Shown here piece after piece: positions 55,857-63,580 of a stretch of DNA of 64,000 nucleotides; within the stretch, counting starts at the first letter, position 1, and every line of letters begins with the position of its first letter. The notes beneath the pieces were generated by a model. The model did no database searches. It saw only the letters and a list, made by a program, of their open reading frames with translations, and was not told the DNA's origin. Location of the stretch: positions 2,733,501 through 2,797,500 of the forward strand of contig NZ_CP118108.1 of the NCBI RefSeq assembly GCF_028747985.1, given 5' to 3'. The DNA is from Paenibacillus urinalis (lineage in GTDB: Bacteria > Bacillota > Bacilli > Paenibacillales > Paenibacillaceae). Both the position numbers and the translations under genes were made by a program.

Positions 55857-56150
55857 CTATCCAAAATATCCATTCATCGTATCCCACATCCTATCAAACT
55901 CGCTTTGCTCCATAGAACGACCAACTGAAAGTAGCTCTGGTTTTTCATTCGTTACTGGATCAAAATTTAGAAACTCTACTTTTGTTGCGCAAGCATAATT
56001 CTTTGTGTTTAACATCATTTCTACCTTATCTTTAAAAGGCCGATCCAACAGTTTAACTACAGCGATATCCCCTTCTCTATATTTAGTCGCTGAGTAATGA
56101 ATAAGAAAGTATCCTTTTTCAAATCGGTATTCAATAGGATAGCCTGACAT
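55857..56150 (-). CDS. Small protein of unknown function, possible immunity protein
   Basis: A 97-residue protein starting MSGYPIEYRFEKGYFLIHYS. ATG at 56150 is taken with GAAGAGGTG before it. It has several aromatic strand-like segments (FDRMWDTMNGYFG at the end) and no membrane helix. It belongs to no family I can name. It abuts dispersed repeat copy g and lies next to SUKH and SUFU-type genes, so an immunity-like role is possible, based on neighbourhood only. The gap 56151-56430 holds a G+C-rich stretch without a recognised gene. Confidence 0.55.
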   Translation of the reverse strand: MSGYPIEYRFEKGYFLIHYSATKYREGDIAVVKLLDRPFKDKVEMMLNTKNYACATKVEFLNFDPVTNEKPELLSVGRSMEQSEFDRMWDTMNGYFG

Positions 56151-56430
56151 TATACACCTCTTCAGAATCTTCTTCTCTGATCTCAATCTATTCAATATGG
56201 ATAAACTAAATTATTGTTCTAATGAACAACTATAATCCCCCGCTCGGGAAAGGATCGGATCAGCGCGTGAAGTTCCTGCATTCCCCGTAGGACAAAACTC
56301 TGCAGGCTCTATCCTGATCCTCCGATCGTCCGTTTCGGGAGCAAATGAGGGGCTATAGGTTTCTTCTTCACACTAAAAAAGCGGCCGATGAAGCTGCTCC
56401 AAAGTACATTCTTATAACCAATCCCAGTAT

Positions 56431-56826
56431 TTATACTATAAATCGATCTAACCATGTTTGAAAGTCGCAATTCAAACTTCTCATATATTCTACAGGCGAA
56501 TAACAATATTTCACATACATGTAGGTTGGTTTGCCCTCTTCTGCTTCTTGTAGATTCATGATAATGTAATCTTGTAAAATATAAGCGACATTTAGAAGTT
56601 CAGGTTTCCCATAGTTTGAGTTAATAATTTCTTTCTGTGTTAACACTTCATCTAAGACATATATATCATTTTCAGAGCCAAATTGAGGATGCTCAAAAAG
56701 TCGACAACCATCAGTAGTACTCAGAAAATCTTCGTTATCAAGAGGCAGCTTAAATTCTAGGTTGACTAAAAGCTTTGAAGCGATTATATCAGGACTTACA
56801 GGGCTATTGAACTTAAAAGTGTACGT
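56431..56826 (-). pseudogene. SUKH (SMI1/KNR4)-type immunity gene, 5' end missing
   Basis: The minus-strand frame is open from about 56826 without a start: KLPLDNEDFLSTTDGCRLFE, PQFGSENDIYVLDEVLTQKE, and VAYILQDYIIMNLQEAEE. The DFLSTTDGC-x-LFE-x-P-x-FGS pattern is the SMI1/KNR4 (SUKH) core, a common immunity fold against nuclease toxins. The N-terminal helix is missing and the sequence starts at the motif CCGTTAGCCC, the same short motif seen beside other modules. It is probably a remnant. Confidence 0.65.
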
Positions 56827-56885
56827 GGGCTAACGGTCGAACGATGATAAGTTACTCTTCGTTTAACTTGATATATTAAAAGTAT

Positions 56886-56925
56886 AAACAAGCCTGTCTA
56901 TGTATAAAGACAGGCTTGTTTAAGT
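56886..56925. terminator. Strong hairpin, possible bidirectional terminator
   Basis: AAACAAGCCTGTCT pairs perfectly with AGACAGGCTTGTTT over an eight-base loop. The tail is T-rich on the plus strand (GTGTTTTT). It lies in the gap between the SUKH remnant and the SUFU gene; no gene ends immediately before it. Confidence 0.75.
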
Positions 56926-57107
56926 GTTTTTAAGTTATTCAGTTTTACTGCAGAATGCCGTCCGACAGTGAATGGGAAAGATTAAACAGAGGCTCATTCA
57001 AGTCCATAATGCCGATGCAGACAAGCCCTTAACAAGCAATAAAGCCTCTTAACAGTCATTCTGCTGACCTTTAAGAAGCCCTATTCTTAGCCTTAATAAG
57101 TTAACTT

Positions 57108-58169
57108 TTAACCAATCGTCTCTACCACATTGTCTTGCTGGTCTTTAATATACGTTTTGGCTACCTGAACGGTTAGACCCTTAAAGGCGGATAGCTTAAT
57201 AAGCTCCTCCTTCGGCCGCAGCTTGCTTGACAGCTCGGCAACGGTTGTCGCATCCAGTACGATACGAATGTGCTCCGGACCTTCTTCAATCACCGGATTA
57301 TCTCCCGGCTCTAATGCTACCCGAACGTTCGGACCTGAGAGATACAGAGGGTTTTGCTTCAAAATGCGGCCCGAAAGCATCTTGCCGATAATCTCTGCCT
57401 GCTTGGCGCCAATCGTAAGCACCGCCGGCGATTTTCTTAACATTCGTTTCACGGGCGGCTCCCAGCCTAATTGGCTGACATACAGGAAGCCCGTATTCGA
57501 CCCGTCACGCTTCAAGCCTTCCTCCACCGCTGTGGCAACCGCAGGCAGCATCAGCAAAGATGAGCGCTCTAGATCCGTTATATAGTAAGGCATATATGGC
57601 TCGCAGATTTTCAGCATGGCATGCGAATTCCACGTCTGCATCGCATCTCGTTCATCCCCTGTAATGCCAATCATTTGAATAAACTCCATACGCCCATTTG
57701 GCGTTTCTATCGAAGGCAGCTCCGGATCCTCCGTATAGCATAGCGCTGTAAGCTTTGTATCCGAACCCAAGCAGATTGGACCATTGGTATCCAAGTAATC
57801 GCCCGACTGGAATCGGTTTCCGCTTTTGTATATATACCTTCCCATGTTTTGCAGTAGGTCAATAGCCCATGCCGGAGGCTGCTCCTCCGTCTCGCTGCGC
57901 TTCAGCCTGAAGGTCAGCTCAAAGCCGAAACCGCTATGCTCCTTATCCTCCTTCTCCTTGCCGTACAGCTCCGTGAATCCAAAAGTCACCATATGCCAAT
58001 GCGGCGCAGGATGGTCCGCTTTATATACACTGATGCCGTCCAGCGGATCACCTCCGAACATAGCAGGCAGCGACGAGCCGTAGTGCATAGGCATCTGACT
58101 TCCGTATAGCTTGGTCATCGCATCTTCAATGGCATCCCATCCTGGGGCCATATCTTCTTCCTCTTTCAT
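57108..58169 (-). CDS. SUFU-domain protein (suppressor-of-fused family), possible immunity protein
   Basis: Cytoplasmic protein of 353 residues. The SUFU domain covers about 30-210: DGISVYKADHPAPHWHMVTF, FGFTELYGKEKED and FGFELTFRLK are typical. The C-terminal part (about 225-353) has two alpha/beta segments of unknown family. Bacterial SUFU proteins are frequent immunity proteins of polymorphic toxins. GAGGAGGAAT precedes the ATG. No toxin gene is next to it, so it could be an orphan immunity gene or an unrelated regulator. Confidence 0.83.
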   Translation of the reverse strand: MKEEEDMAPGWDAIEDAMTKLYGSQMPMHYGSSLPAMFGGDPLDGISVYKADHPAPHWHMVTFGFTELYGKEKEDKEHSGFGFELTFRLKRSETEEQPPAWAIDLLQNMGRYIYKSGNRFQSGDYLDTNGPICLGSDTKLTALCYTEDPELPSIETPNGRMEFIQMIGITGDERDAMQTWNSHAMLKICEPYMPYYITDLERSSLLMLPAVATAVEEGLKRDGSNTGFLYVSQLGWEPPVKRMLRKSPAVLTIGAKQAEIIGKMLSGRILKQNPLYLSGPNVRVALEPGDNPVIEEGPEHIRIVLDATTVAELSSKLRPKEELIKLSAFKGLTVQVAKTYIKDQQDNVVETIG

Positions 58170-58227
58170 CCGTATTCCTCCTCAAATCTGTCCCTCATTA
58201 AAATGAATATAACATACAGAAACCGAT

Positions 58228-58272
58228 TAGTTATATACCTAATCGCTGATCGGAACATGTTTTTGTCCCTCC
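58228..58272. repeat. Dispersed repeat, copy h (left part, decayed)
   Basis: TAGTTATATACCTAATCGCT, GATCGGAACATG, then TTTTTGTCCC. Only the left segment is recognisable. Confidence 0.6.
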
Positions 58273-58352
58273 ATACCTTTTTCCAGTACCCAAATTCCAT
58301 TTTTTAAGGAGTGAATTGGAATATCTATTGATTATGCTATTGATTAATTACT

Positions 58353-58748
58353 CTACTCGTTGCGCAGCAATCGGTAAACAACTCTATCTTTTATTTGACC
58401 ATTGTGCCAAACAAGCGATTTGAATTCGGCCTCCTTAATCATCACTTTTTCAGAGGCAATGTTTCCTTTCAAGCATCCGCATGAGATTCTAAAACATTAT
58501 TTTCTTCGAATGCAAAACGTATAACTTCTTCTAATGCCTCTGAAGTGTACCCTTTTCCCCAAAACAGTGGTTTGATAAAATAGCCCACCTCTAAGATTTT
58601 TCCGAGTGGAGTAATTTCGTTTACTGTATATCCTATTTCCCCAATGTGAGTGCTCAAAAATTTATCTTCAATACGAAAAAAGTACATTTTTCTATCTGTT
58701 TCTTTGCTTTGAGAAATGGACTTTTTAAGATTACTTTCCGACTCTGCT
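58353..58748 (-). pseudogene. GNAT acetyltransferase, broken
   Basis: Remnant of a RimJ-like N-acetyltransferase. The first part shows MYFFRIEDKFLSTHIGEIGY and VGYFIKPLFWGKGYTSEALE with the acetyl-CoA loop GKGYTSEA. Near 58480 the frame shifts by one, and the other frame continues ISCGCLKGNIASEKVMIKEA and VWHNGQIKDRVVYRLLRNE to a TAG. The usual Gly-Phe strand after the Ile-Lys-Glu is missing, so a few codons are also deleted. Its 5' end meets a 46-base piece of IS110 transposase. Confidence 0.75.
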
Positions 58749-59303
58749 AATGCCCTGACTACTGAGATTGAAGAGTATGATATAATCCAGTCGATTTCGT
58801 GAATGAAAACCCGTCTTCCACTTCGCGTGATTTTCATCTAGCTTCATTTGCTTCATTAACTGATCAAGATTTTCAAATGTTATTTCTTCCCTCACATATT
58901 TTAAGAATTCAAGTAATACCTTTCGCCCATACAAATCGCCTGAATAGTCTAATAAAAAGGCTTCAATAAAATAAGATTCTCCACCCACAGTAGGACGGTT
59001 GCCAGCGCTTATTATGGCGTTATATTGCTCAGTCTCCCGATCTCCTTCTAATATTACTGAAGTCCCGAAATAGATTCCGGGTTTTGGAGATACATAGAGG
59101 TCAGCTTCCCCTCCAAGATTTATGGTTGGATAGCCTAGCGTTCTTCCCAGTGCTTGACCATGTACCACGGTCCCCTTAATAGTATATGGGTGTCCATACA
59201 GTTGTGTAATTCTCTCCATATCTCCCTGTATTACTAACTCACTAACGAATCTGTTGTCAGGAGTCAGGGACTCAGCCGTAATCTCCTTATTAGTCATCAT
59301 CAT
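58731..59303 (-). CDS. Stand-alone riboflavin kinase (RibR-like), with altered C-terminus
   Basis: Flavokinase of 190 residues that makes FMN from riboflavin and ATP. The core is clear: IKGTVVHGQALGRTLGYPTI (with the PTxN-like Thr and Asn), PGIYFGTS, AIISAGNRPTVGG, then IEAFLLDYSGDLYGRKVLLE. It lacks the adenylyltransferase half of RibCF, as does B. subtilis RibR. After residue 160 the sequence runs into 58797-58749, a piece of IS110 transposase read backwards, and then GNAT sequence, so the last 30 residues are not native. Three ATGs in a row start the gene after AAAGGAG. It is nine bases after the FMN reductase. Confidence 0.83.
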   Translation of the reverse strand: MMMTNKEITAESLTPDNRFVSELVIQGDMERITQLYGHPYTIKGTVVHGQALGRTLGYPTINLGGEADLYVSPKPGIYFGTSVILEGDRETEQYNAIISAGNRPTVGGESYFIEAFLLDYSGDLYGRKVLLEFLKYVREEITFENLDQLMKQMKLDENHAKWKTGFHSRNRLDYIILFNLSSQGISRVGK

Positions 59304-59311
59304 TGGCTCCT

Positions 59312-59878
59312 TTAAAATCCATATTTCGCTTCTTCAGCCTCTAGGATCTTAGTGTAAGTCTCCGCTAATACGAAGGTATCTTCCACTAAGCGGTCTATAC
59401 GAAATAAGACATCATCATTCACAATCTCTTTGCGAAGGAAATCCTTTTCTTCAATAAAAACATAGGTTGATACCATTTGAGCTTTCATGAAAGTCAAAAT
59501 GGGCTTTAATTGTTGTTCTGCAACGAGAAAGTGTCGCTGAGAGCCTGCCGTAATGATCATGCTTATTACCTTCCCTTGGAAGGCTTTTTCAGGTGCCAAA
59601 TCAAATATATTTTTCAGTGTCGCTGGAATGGAGGCTTGGAAAATAGGAGTTCCAATCACAATCACATCTGCCTCCATAACGGTTTGAATGACGAATTTCG
59701 TGTCTCCTTCATACTCCATATAATTCCGTCCATCACTGAATTGAACATCAAAGAGAGCCAGATCTAATAATGTAACATCAGCATCCGGATACTTATTGTG
59801 AATCGAGTTTACGGTGTAATTCATAGCGATTCTGGTTTTGGAGCCGATCTTCGAACCGGACAATACGACAACTTTCAT
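59312..59878 (-). CDS. NAD(P)H-dependent FMN reductase (SsuE-like)
   Basis: Flavin reductase of 188 residues with the flavodoxin-like fold. Key parts are the phosphate loop VVLSGSKIGSKTRIA, the middle VIVIGTPIFQASIPATLKNI, and SMIITAGSQRHFLVAEQQL. It should supply FMNH2 to the neighbouring LLM monooxygenase. ATG at 59878 is chosen, after TGGAGGTC; an in-frame start at 59893 precedes that. The gaps to both neighbours are under 20 bases, so the three form an operon. Confidence 0.88.
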   Translation of the reverse strand: MKVVVLSGSKIGSKTRIAMNYTVNSIHNKYPDADVTLLDLALFDVQFSDGRNYMEYEGDTKFVIQTVMEADVIVIGTPIFQASIPATLKNIFDLAPEKAFQGKVISMIITAGSQRHFLVAEQQLKPILTFMKAQMVSTYVFIEEKDFLRKEIVNDDVLFRIDRLVEDTFVLAETYTKILEAEEAKYGF

Positions 59879-59897
59879 ACTACTGACCTCCAATGTC

Positions 59898-60956
59898 TTA
59901 TTTTTTAACTGTATGCTTCTTTATCGCTGGTAAAATTTCATTGCCAATGATATCGATGTTCTTCATTAAGTTCTTAAAAGGAACTCCACCAAAATCCATT
60001 TGCGCAATATATCTCTGATGCCCAAAGAGTTCGTGCTGGTATAGGATCTTCTCAATGATTTCTTGTGGGCTGCCAATATTCATAACATCACGGGAGTCAG
60101 CTCCTTGTGCAAATGCCTGTTTTGGAAACCCACGTCCATTGGTTAATTTCATTCCCTCATTAATATAAGGATAATAGGCTCTTTGGGCCTTTTGCGTCGT
60201 TTCATCTACATAAAAGAAACCGGCGGTTGCTACAGGTAATTTCGACGGATCATGTCCATTTTGACGTGCAGCTTCTCGATAAGCATCGATTGATCTTTTA
60301 AATAACACTGCAGGTCCTCCGAGATGAGCCAAAAACATAGGTACTCCTGCAACACCTGCTTTAATTGCACTGGCAGGGGTTCCCCCTACGGCTCTCCATA
60401 TAGGTAGATAGCCTTCTTCAGGTCGCGGGAGAATTCTTGCTTGGTTAAGAGGAGCACGATATTCGCCTTTCCAATTCAGCACTTCATTCTCGTTTATCTT
60501 CAATAACAAATCAAACTTTTCTTCGAATAACTCCTCATAATCGTTGAGATCATATCCTAATAACTGATATAACCCTACTCGAGAAGCACGACCTGCAATG
60601 ATCTCAGATCGGCCATTCGATATAAGATCAATCGTTGCAAAATCTTCGTACACCCTGACTGGATCAGAGGTGCTTATTATTGTAGATGAGCTGCCTATTT
60701 TCATTGTAGTTGTAGCCTGTGCTATGGCTGCCAGGACAACACTGTGGGCCTGAGTTGCAAAATATTCCTGATGGCTCTCTCCAACACTAAAAAATTCAAT
60801 GCCTGCTTGTTCTGCAAGCTTCGCCAATTCAATGATTTCCTGTATACGCTGTTTGGCAGATATCCGCTTACCCGTTTCAGGATTAGCTAAATGATCCCCC
60901 AATGTATATAGTCCAAACTCTAAACCGTTGTTTGTATCAATCCGGTATTGTTCCAT
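59898..60956 (-). CDS. LLM-class flavin-dependent monooxygenase
   Basis: Luciferase-like TIM-barrel enzyme of 352 residues that oxidises an organic substrate with FMNH2 and oxygen. Visible parts: FFSVGESHQEYFATQAHSVV, the FMN-phosphate region VATAGFFYVDE and QEIIEKILYQHELFGHQRYI, and DLISNGRSEIIAGRASRVGL. GAGGATGAAC precedes the ATG. It is the first gene of an operon with an FMN reductase and a flavokinase. The set recalls the B. subtilis ytmI operon (sulfur salvage), so an S-containing substrate is possible, but not shown. Confidence 0.9.
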   Translation of the reverse strand: MEQYRIDTNNGLEFGLYTLGDHLANPETGKRISAKQRIQEIIELAKLAEQAGIEFFSVGESHQEYFATQAHSVVLAAIAQATTTMKIGSSSTIISTSDPVRVYEDFATIDLISNGRSEIIAGRASRVGLYQLLGYDLNDYEELFEEKFDLLLKINENEVLNWKGEYRAPLNQARILPRPEEGYLPIWRAVGGTPASAIKAGVAGVPMFLAHLGGPAVLFKRSIDAYREAARQNGHDPSKLPVATAGFFYVDETTQKAQRAYYPYINEGMKLTNGRGFPKQAFAQGADSRDVMNIGSPQEIIEKILYQHELFGHQRYIAQMDFGGVPFKNLMKNIDIIGNEILPAIKKHTVKK

Positions 60957-61080
60957 ATGTTCATCCTCTTTTCTCCGCTCTTGTGAAATCTATGTTCTAT
61001 TAATAAATCTTTGTTAATGTATTTTTGTTAGTTACTATATTAAGTATATTTAATGATGCAACTCCTGTCAACTTTGATGC

Positions 61081-61123
61081 TGGGACAAGAACTTGTGTCG
61101 ATAAAATAAAAAAGCCGCTAAAA
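61081..61123. repeat. Dispersed repeat, copy i (cut by an IS3 element)
   Basis: TGGGACAAGAACTTGTGTCG, ATAAAATAAAAAAGCCGCTA, then an IS3 element starts inside the hairpin arm. A faint continuation, CCGCGACTTA, follows the element at 62574. Confidence 0.75.
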
Positions 61124-61177
61124 TGAACTGCACCCCAATTGTTAGACACACTCTAACAGTTGGAGGTGCATTTTTTT

Positions 61178-61706
61178 ATGACTAAGTTTACTGGCGATAA
61201 AAAATTGGCGATAGTTCAAGGGTATAACGCTGAACATTTATCGCAAACAGAATACTCAAATCAAATGGGAGTTACCAAGTCTCAATTTCAATATTGGTTG
61301 AAGCTCTATGAGATGCATGGTGTGTCTGTCTTTACTAACGGCTATACAAATTATTCGACAAGCTTTAAACTGGACGTACTCAATTATATGGCTCAATCCA
61401 ACGCCTCTCTCATGGATACCGCTGCTCTGTTTAAGCTCCCGGACTTCTCCATGTTGTATTCCTGGCAGAGAAAGATGGAGACAGGCGGTCTAGAAGCCCT
61501 TGAGCCAAAAAAGAAGGGGCGTCTATCCATGAAAAAAATCCTAATTCGTCTACCAAACGATCCGTAGTTGAAAGGTCTGTGGAAGCACTCGAAGAGCGTA
61601 TCAAGCAGCTTGAAATGGAAAATGAGTATCTAAAAAAGTTGAATGCCTTAGTTCGAAACAAGGAAAAGTCACCAAACAGGACAAAGCACAAGTTGTCTGG
61701 GAGCTA
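61178..61706 (+). pseudogene. IS3 OrfA with a shift in an A7 run
   Basis: Helix-turn-helix protein: FTGDKKLAIVQGYNAEHLSQ, TKSQFQYWLKLYEMHG and SFKLDVLNYMAQSNASL. In the run AAAAAAA at about 61531 the frame ends after LIRLPNDP, but the -1 frame continues NSSTKRSVVERSVEALEERI to KLSGS with the leucine zipper. An A-run of one base more would restore it; slippage is also possible. GGAGGTG lies eleven bases before the ATG. Confidence 0.7.
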
Positions 61707-62533
61707 AGGCATAAATATCCGGTGGTGGCACTCATACAGCTGGCTGGTATTCCGCGCAGCACCTATTACAACCTTATAAAAAGAATGAGTCAACCCGATT
61801 CGAATGCTGATTTAGAATCTGAAATCCAGTCCATTTACATGGAGCATGAGGGTCGTTACGGATATCGCCGTATTCGTGATGAACTGGAAATTCGCGGAAG
61901 GAAAGTAAGCCACAAAAAGATTCAGCAGCTTATGAAGAAGATGGGCCTTAAATGCCTGGTGCGCATGAAAAAGTATAAGTCATATAAAGGGACAGTCGGC
62001 AAGACTGCACCGAATCATCTGGATCGCCAGTTCACGGCTGAGGCGCCAAAAATGAGAAGTGGGTGACGGACATCACGGAGTTTAAGTTATTTGGAGAAAA
62101 GCTGTATCTTTCCCCCATTTTGGACTTATTCAACGGAGAGATTATCACCTATACCATCGGTTCACGATCAACCTATTCTCTGGTATCTGAGATGCTTGAT
62201 ACAGGACTGAAGCGTCTGCCGGAGAAGCACCGTCTTCTCCTTCATTCAGATCAAGGATGGCATTACCAAATGAAGACGTATTGCCATGTGCTGAAGTCGA
62301 GAGGCATTCTTCAAAGCATGTCACGAAGAGGGAATTGTTATGACAACGCCGTCATTGAGAATTTCTTTGGCATTCTCAAGTCGGAGTTTTTATACTACAA
62401 AAAGTTTGAAAGTGTAGAGCATTTCAAGAAGGAACTGGAAAAATACATTAAATACTACAATACCAAACGGTTGAAGGCAAAAATCAAAATGAGTCCGGTA
62501 CAGTACCGAACTCATTTTGAGAAAGCTGCCTGA
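61650..62533 (+). pseudogene. IS3 OrfB (DDE integrase core) with a shift in an A5 run
   Basis: OrfB should begin by -1 shift from OrfA near AAGGAAAAG (about 61660), then KAQVVWELRHKYPVVALIQL and STYYNLIKRMSQP. At 62050 the frame ends in KMRSG, but the neighbouring frame goes on EKWVTDITEFKLFGEKLYLS with the first catalytic Asp, HSDQGWHYQMKTYCHVLKSR with the second, and DNAVIENFFGILKSEFLYY with the Glu. The break is one base in a run of A. Inactive unless corrected. Confidence 0.78.
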
Positions 62534-62771
62534 AGAAATAACCGTGTCTAACTTTTGGGGGTCACTTCATTTCCGCGACTTATTTGCTGCACCAAGTTCT
62601 TCTTCGCCTTAACGCTGTTGAGCATAATAAGCTGAACTCTGGCCTGAGTCCTCCTATTTTTATCAGTTCTTGTAAAGCCGCCGGTTACCTTTTGGTAAGT
62701 ACCTGAAAAAAATGTGCGTACTTATAATTTGAGGCAATCGCCATTATACTCATGAATAAAGGAGGGGTCAC

Positions 62772-63329
62772 ATGAAAACCCTGGTGATTGTAACGCACCC
62801 AAACTTAGAAACGTCAACGATTAATAAACGGCTGGTAGAAGAATTAAATAAGTTTCCGGAGAAGTATACCGTCCATGATTTGTACAAGACATACCCCGAC
62901 GGGAACATTGATGTAAAGAGCGAACAGAGATTGGTAGAATCGCATGCAAATCTAGTATTTCAGTTCCCGATCTTCTGGTTCAATTGCCCGCCACTGTTGA
63001 AAAAATGGCTTGATGATGTATTGACTTACGGCTGGGGCTATGGTTCAAGCAGCGGTAACCAAATGAAACATCGAAAAGTCGCTCTAGCCGTGTCAACCGG
63101 GATAAGACGAGAGGAATATAGTTCTGACGGGAAATACAAATATTCGTTAGAGCAACTGCTAGCACCATTTGAAACAACGTTCCATTACTGCAATTCAGAC
63201 TACCGCTCGTTCTTTGCTGTTTATGGTAAGGAGGGCGACGAAGCGTCAACAGTCGAAGACAATAGACCGACGACCAACCTATTGGAAGTGAGAGCACATG
63301 AATATCTTCGCTTTATAGACACTCTGTAA
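62772..63329 (+). CDS. NAD(P)H quinone oxidoreductase, flavodoxin-like fold (KefF/MdaB-like)
   Basis: Flavoenzyme of 185 residues of the Flavodoxin_2 family, two-electron quinone or nitro reductase. Visible parts: LVIVTHPNLETSTINKRLVE at the FMN phosphate site, LVFQFPIFWFNCPPLLKKWL, and DDVLTYGWGYGSSSG. AAAGGAGGGGTC precedes the ATG. The convergent HxlR fragment suggests that a full HxlR regulator once controlled it. A terminator follows. Confidence 0.9.
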   Translation: MKTLVIVTHPNLETSTINKRLVEELNKFPEKYTVHDLYKTYPDGNIDVKSEQRLVESHANLVFQFPIFWFNCPPLLKKWLDDVLTYGWGYGSSSGNQMKHRKVALAVSTGIRREEYSSDGKYKYSLEQLLAPFETTFHYCNSDYRSFFAVYGKEGDEASTVEDNRPTTNLLEVRAHEYLRFIDTL

Positions 63330-63342
63330 GGCATACACTCTT

Positions 63343-63372
63343 CAGGAGGTTTAATCAAGCCTCCTGTTTTTC
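63343..63372. terminator. Terminator of the quinone reductase gene
   Basis: CAGGAGG-N10-CCTCCTG followed by TTTTTCTC; the HxlR stop codon lies within its loop. Confidence 0.85.
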
Positions 63373-63566
63373 TCTCCCCACTCACACATCATATGTAAAA
63401 TTGGAATGATCGATTGCCCTAGTTCCGATAAGGAATATTCAACCTTCGGGGGAATTTGGGCATAATCTTTGCGGAGAATCAAGCCGTCCGCTTCGAGCTC
63501 TTTTAGCATCATACTTAACGTCTTGAAAGGAATGCCGTTAATTTTACGTAACATTTCATTGGGCCC
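63351..63566 (-). pseudogene. HxlR-family regulator, N-terminus missing
   Basis: Only the C-terminal part of the winged helix is left: NEMLRKINGIPFKTLSMMLK, LEADGLILRKDYAQIPPKVE and YSLSELGQSIIPILHMMCEW. A full HxlR protein is about 110 residues; here about 70 remain, and similarity stops at GGGCCC (63561-63566). An in-frame ATG at 63554 exists but would leave no recognition-helix start. It may once have regulated the quinone reductase. Confidence 0.75.
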
Positions 63567-63580
63567 TTTTCAACTCAGAA

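Larger units (their letters stand above)
61124..62569 (+). mobile_element. IS3-family (IS150-group-like) element, about 1446 bp
   Basis: Terminal inverted repeats are TGAACTGCACCCCAATTGTT and, at the other end, AACTTTTGGGGGTCACTTCA. Both OrfA and OrfB are present at full length apart from two frame breaks. It lies within copy i of the dispersed repeat. No clear target duplication is seen; AAA on the left is matched by TTT on the right, which suggests the repeats extend three bases further or that recombination occurred. Confidence 0.88.

Noticed and set aside
56309..56506. Minus-strand frame ending KKKPIAPHLLPKRTIGGSG
   Set aside because: It overlaps the better supported SUKH remnant in another frame, and its G+C-rich end has no family match.
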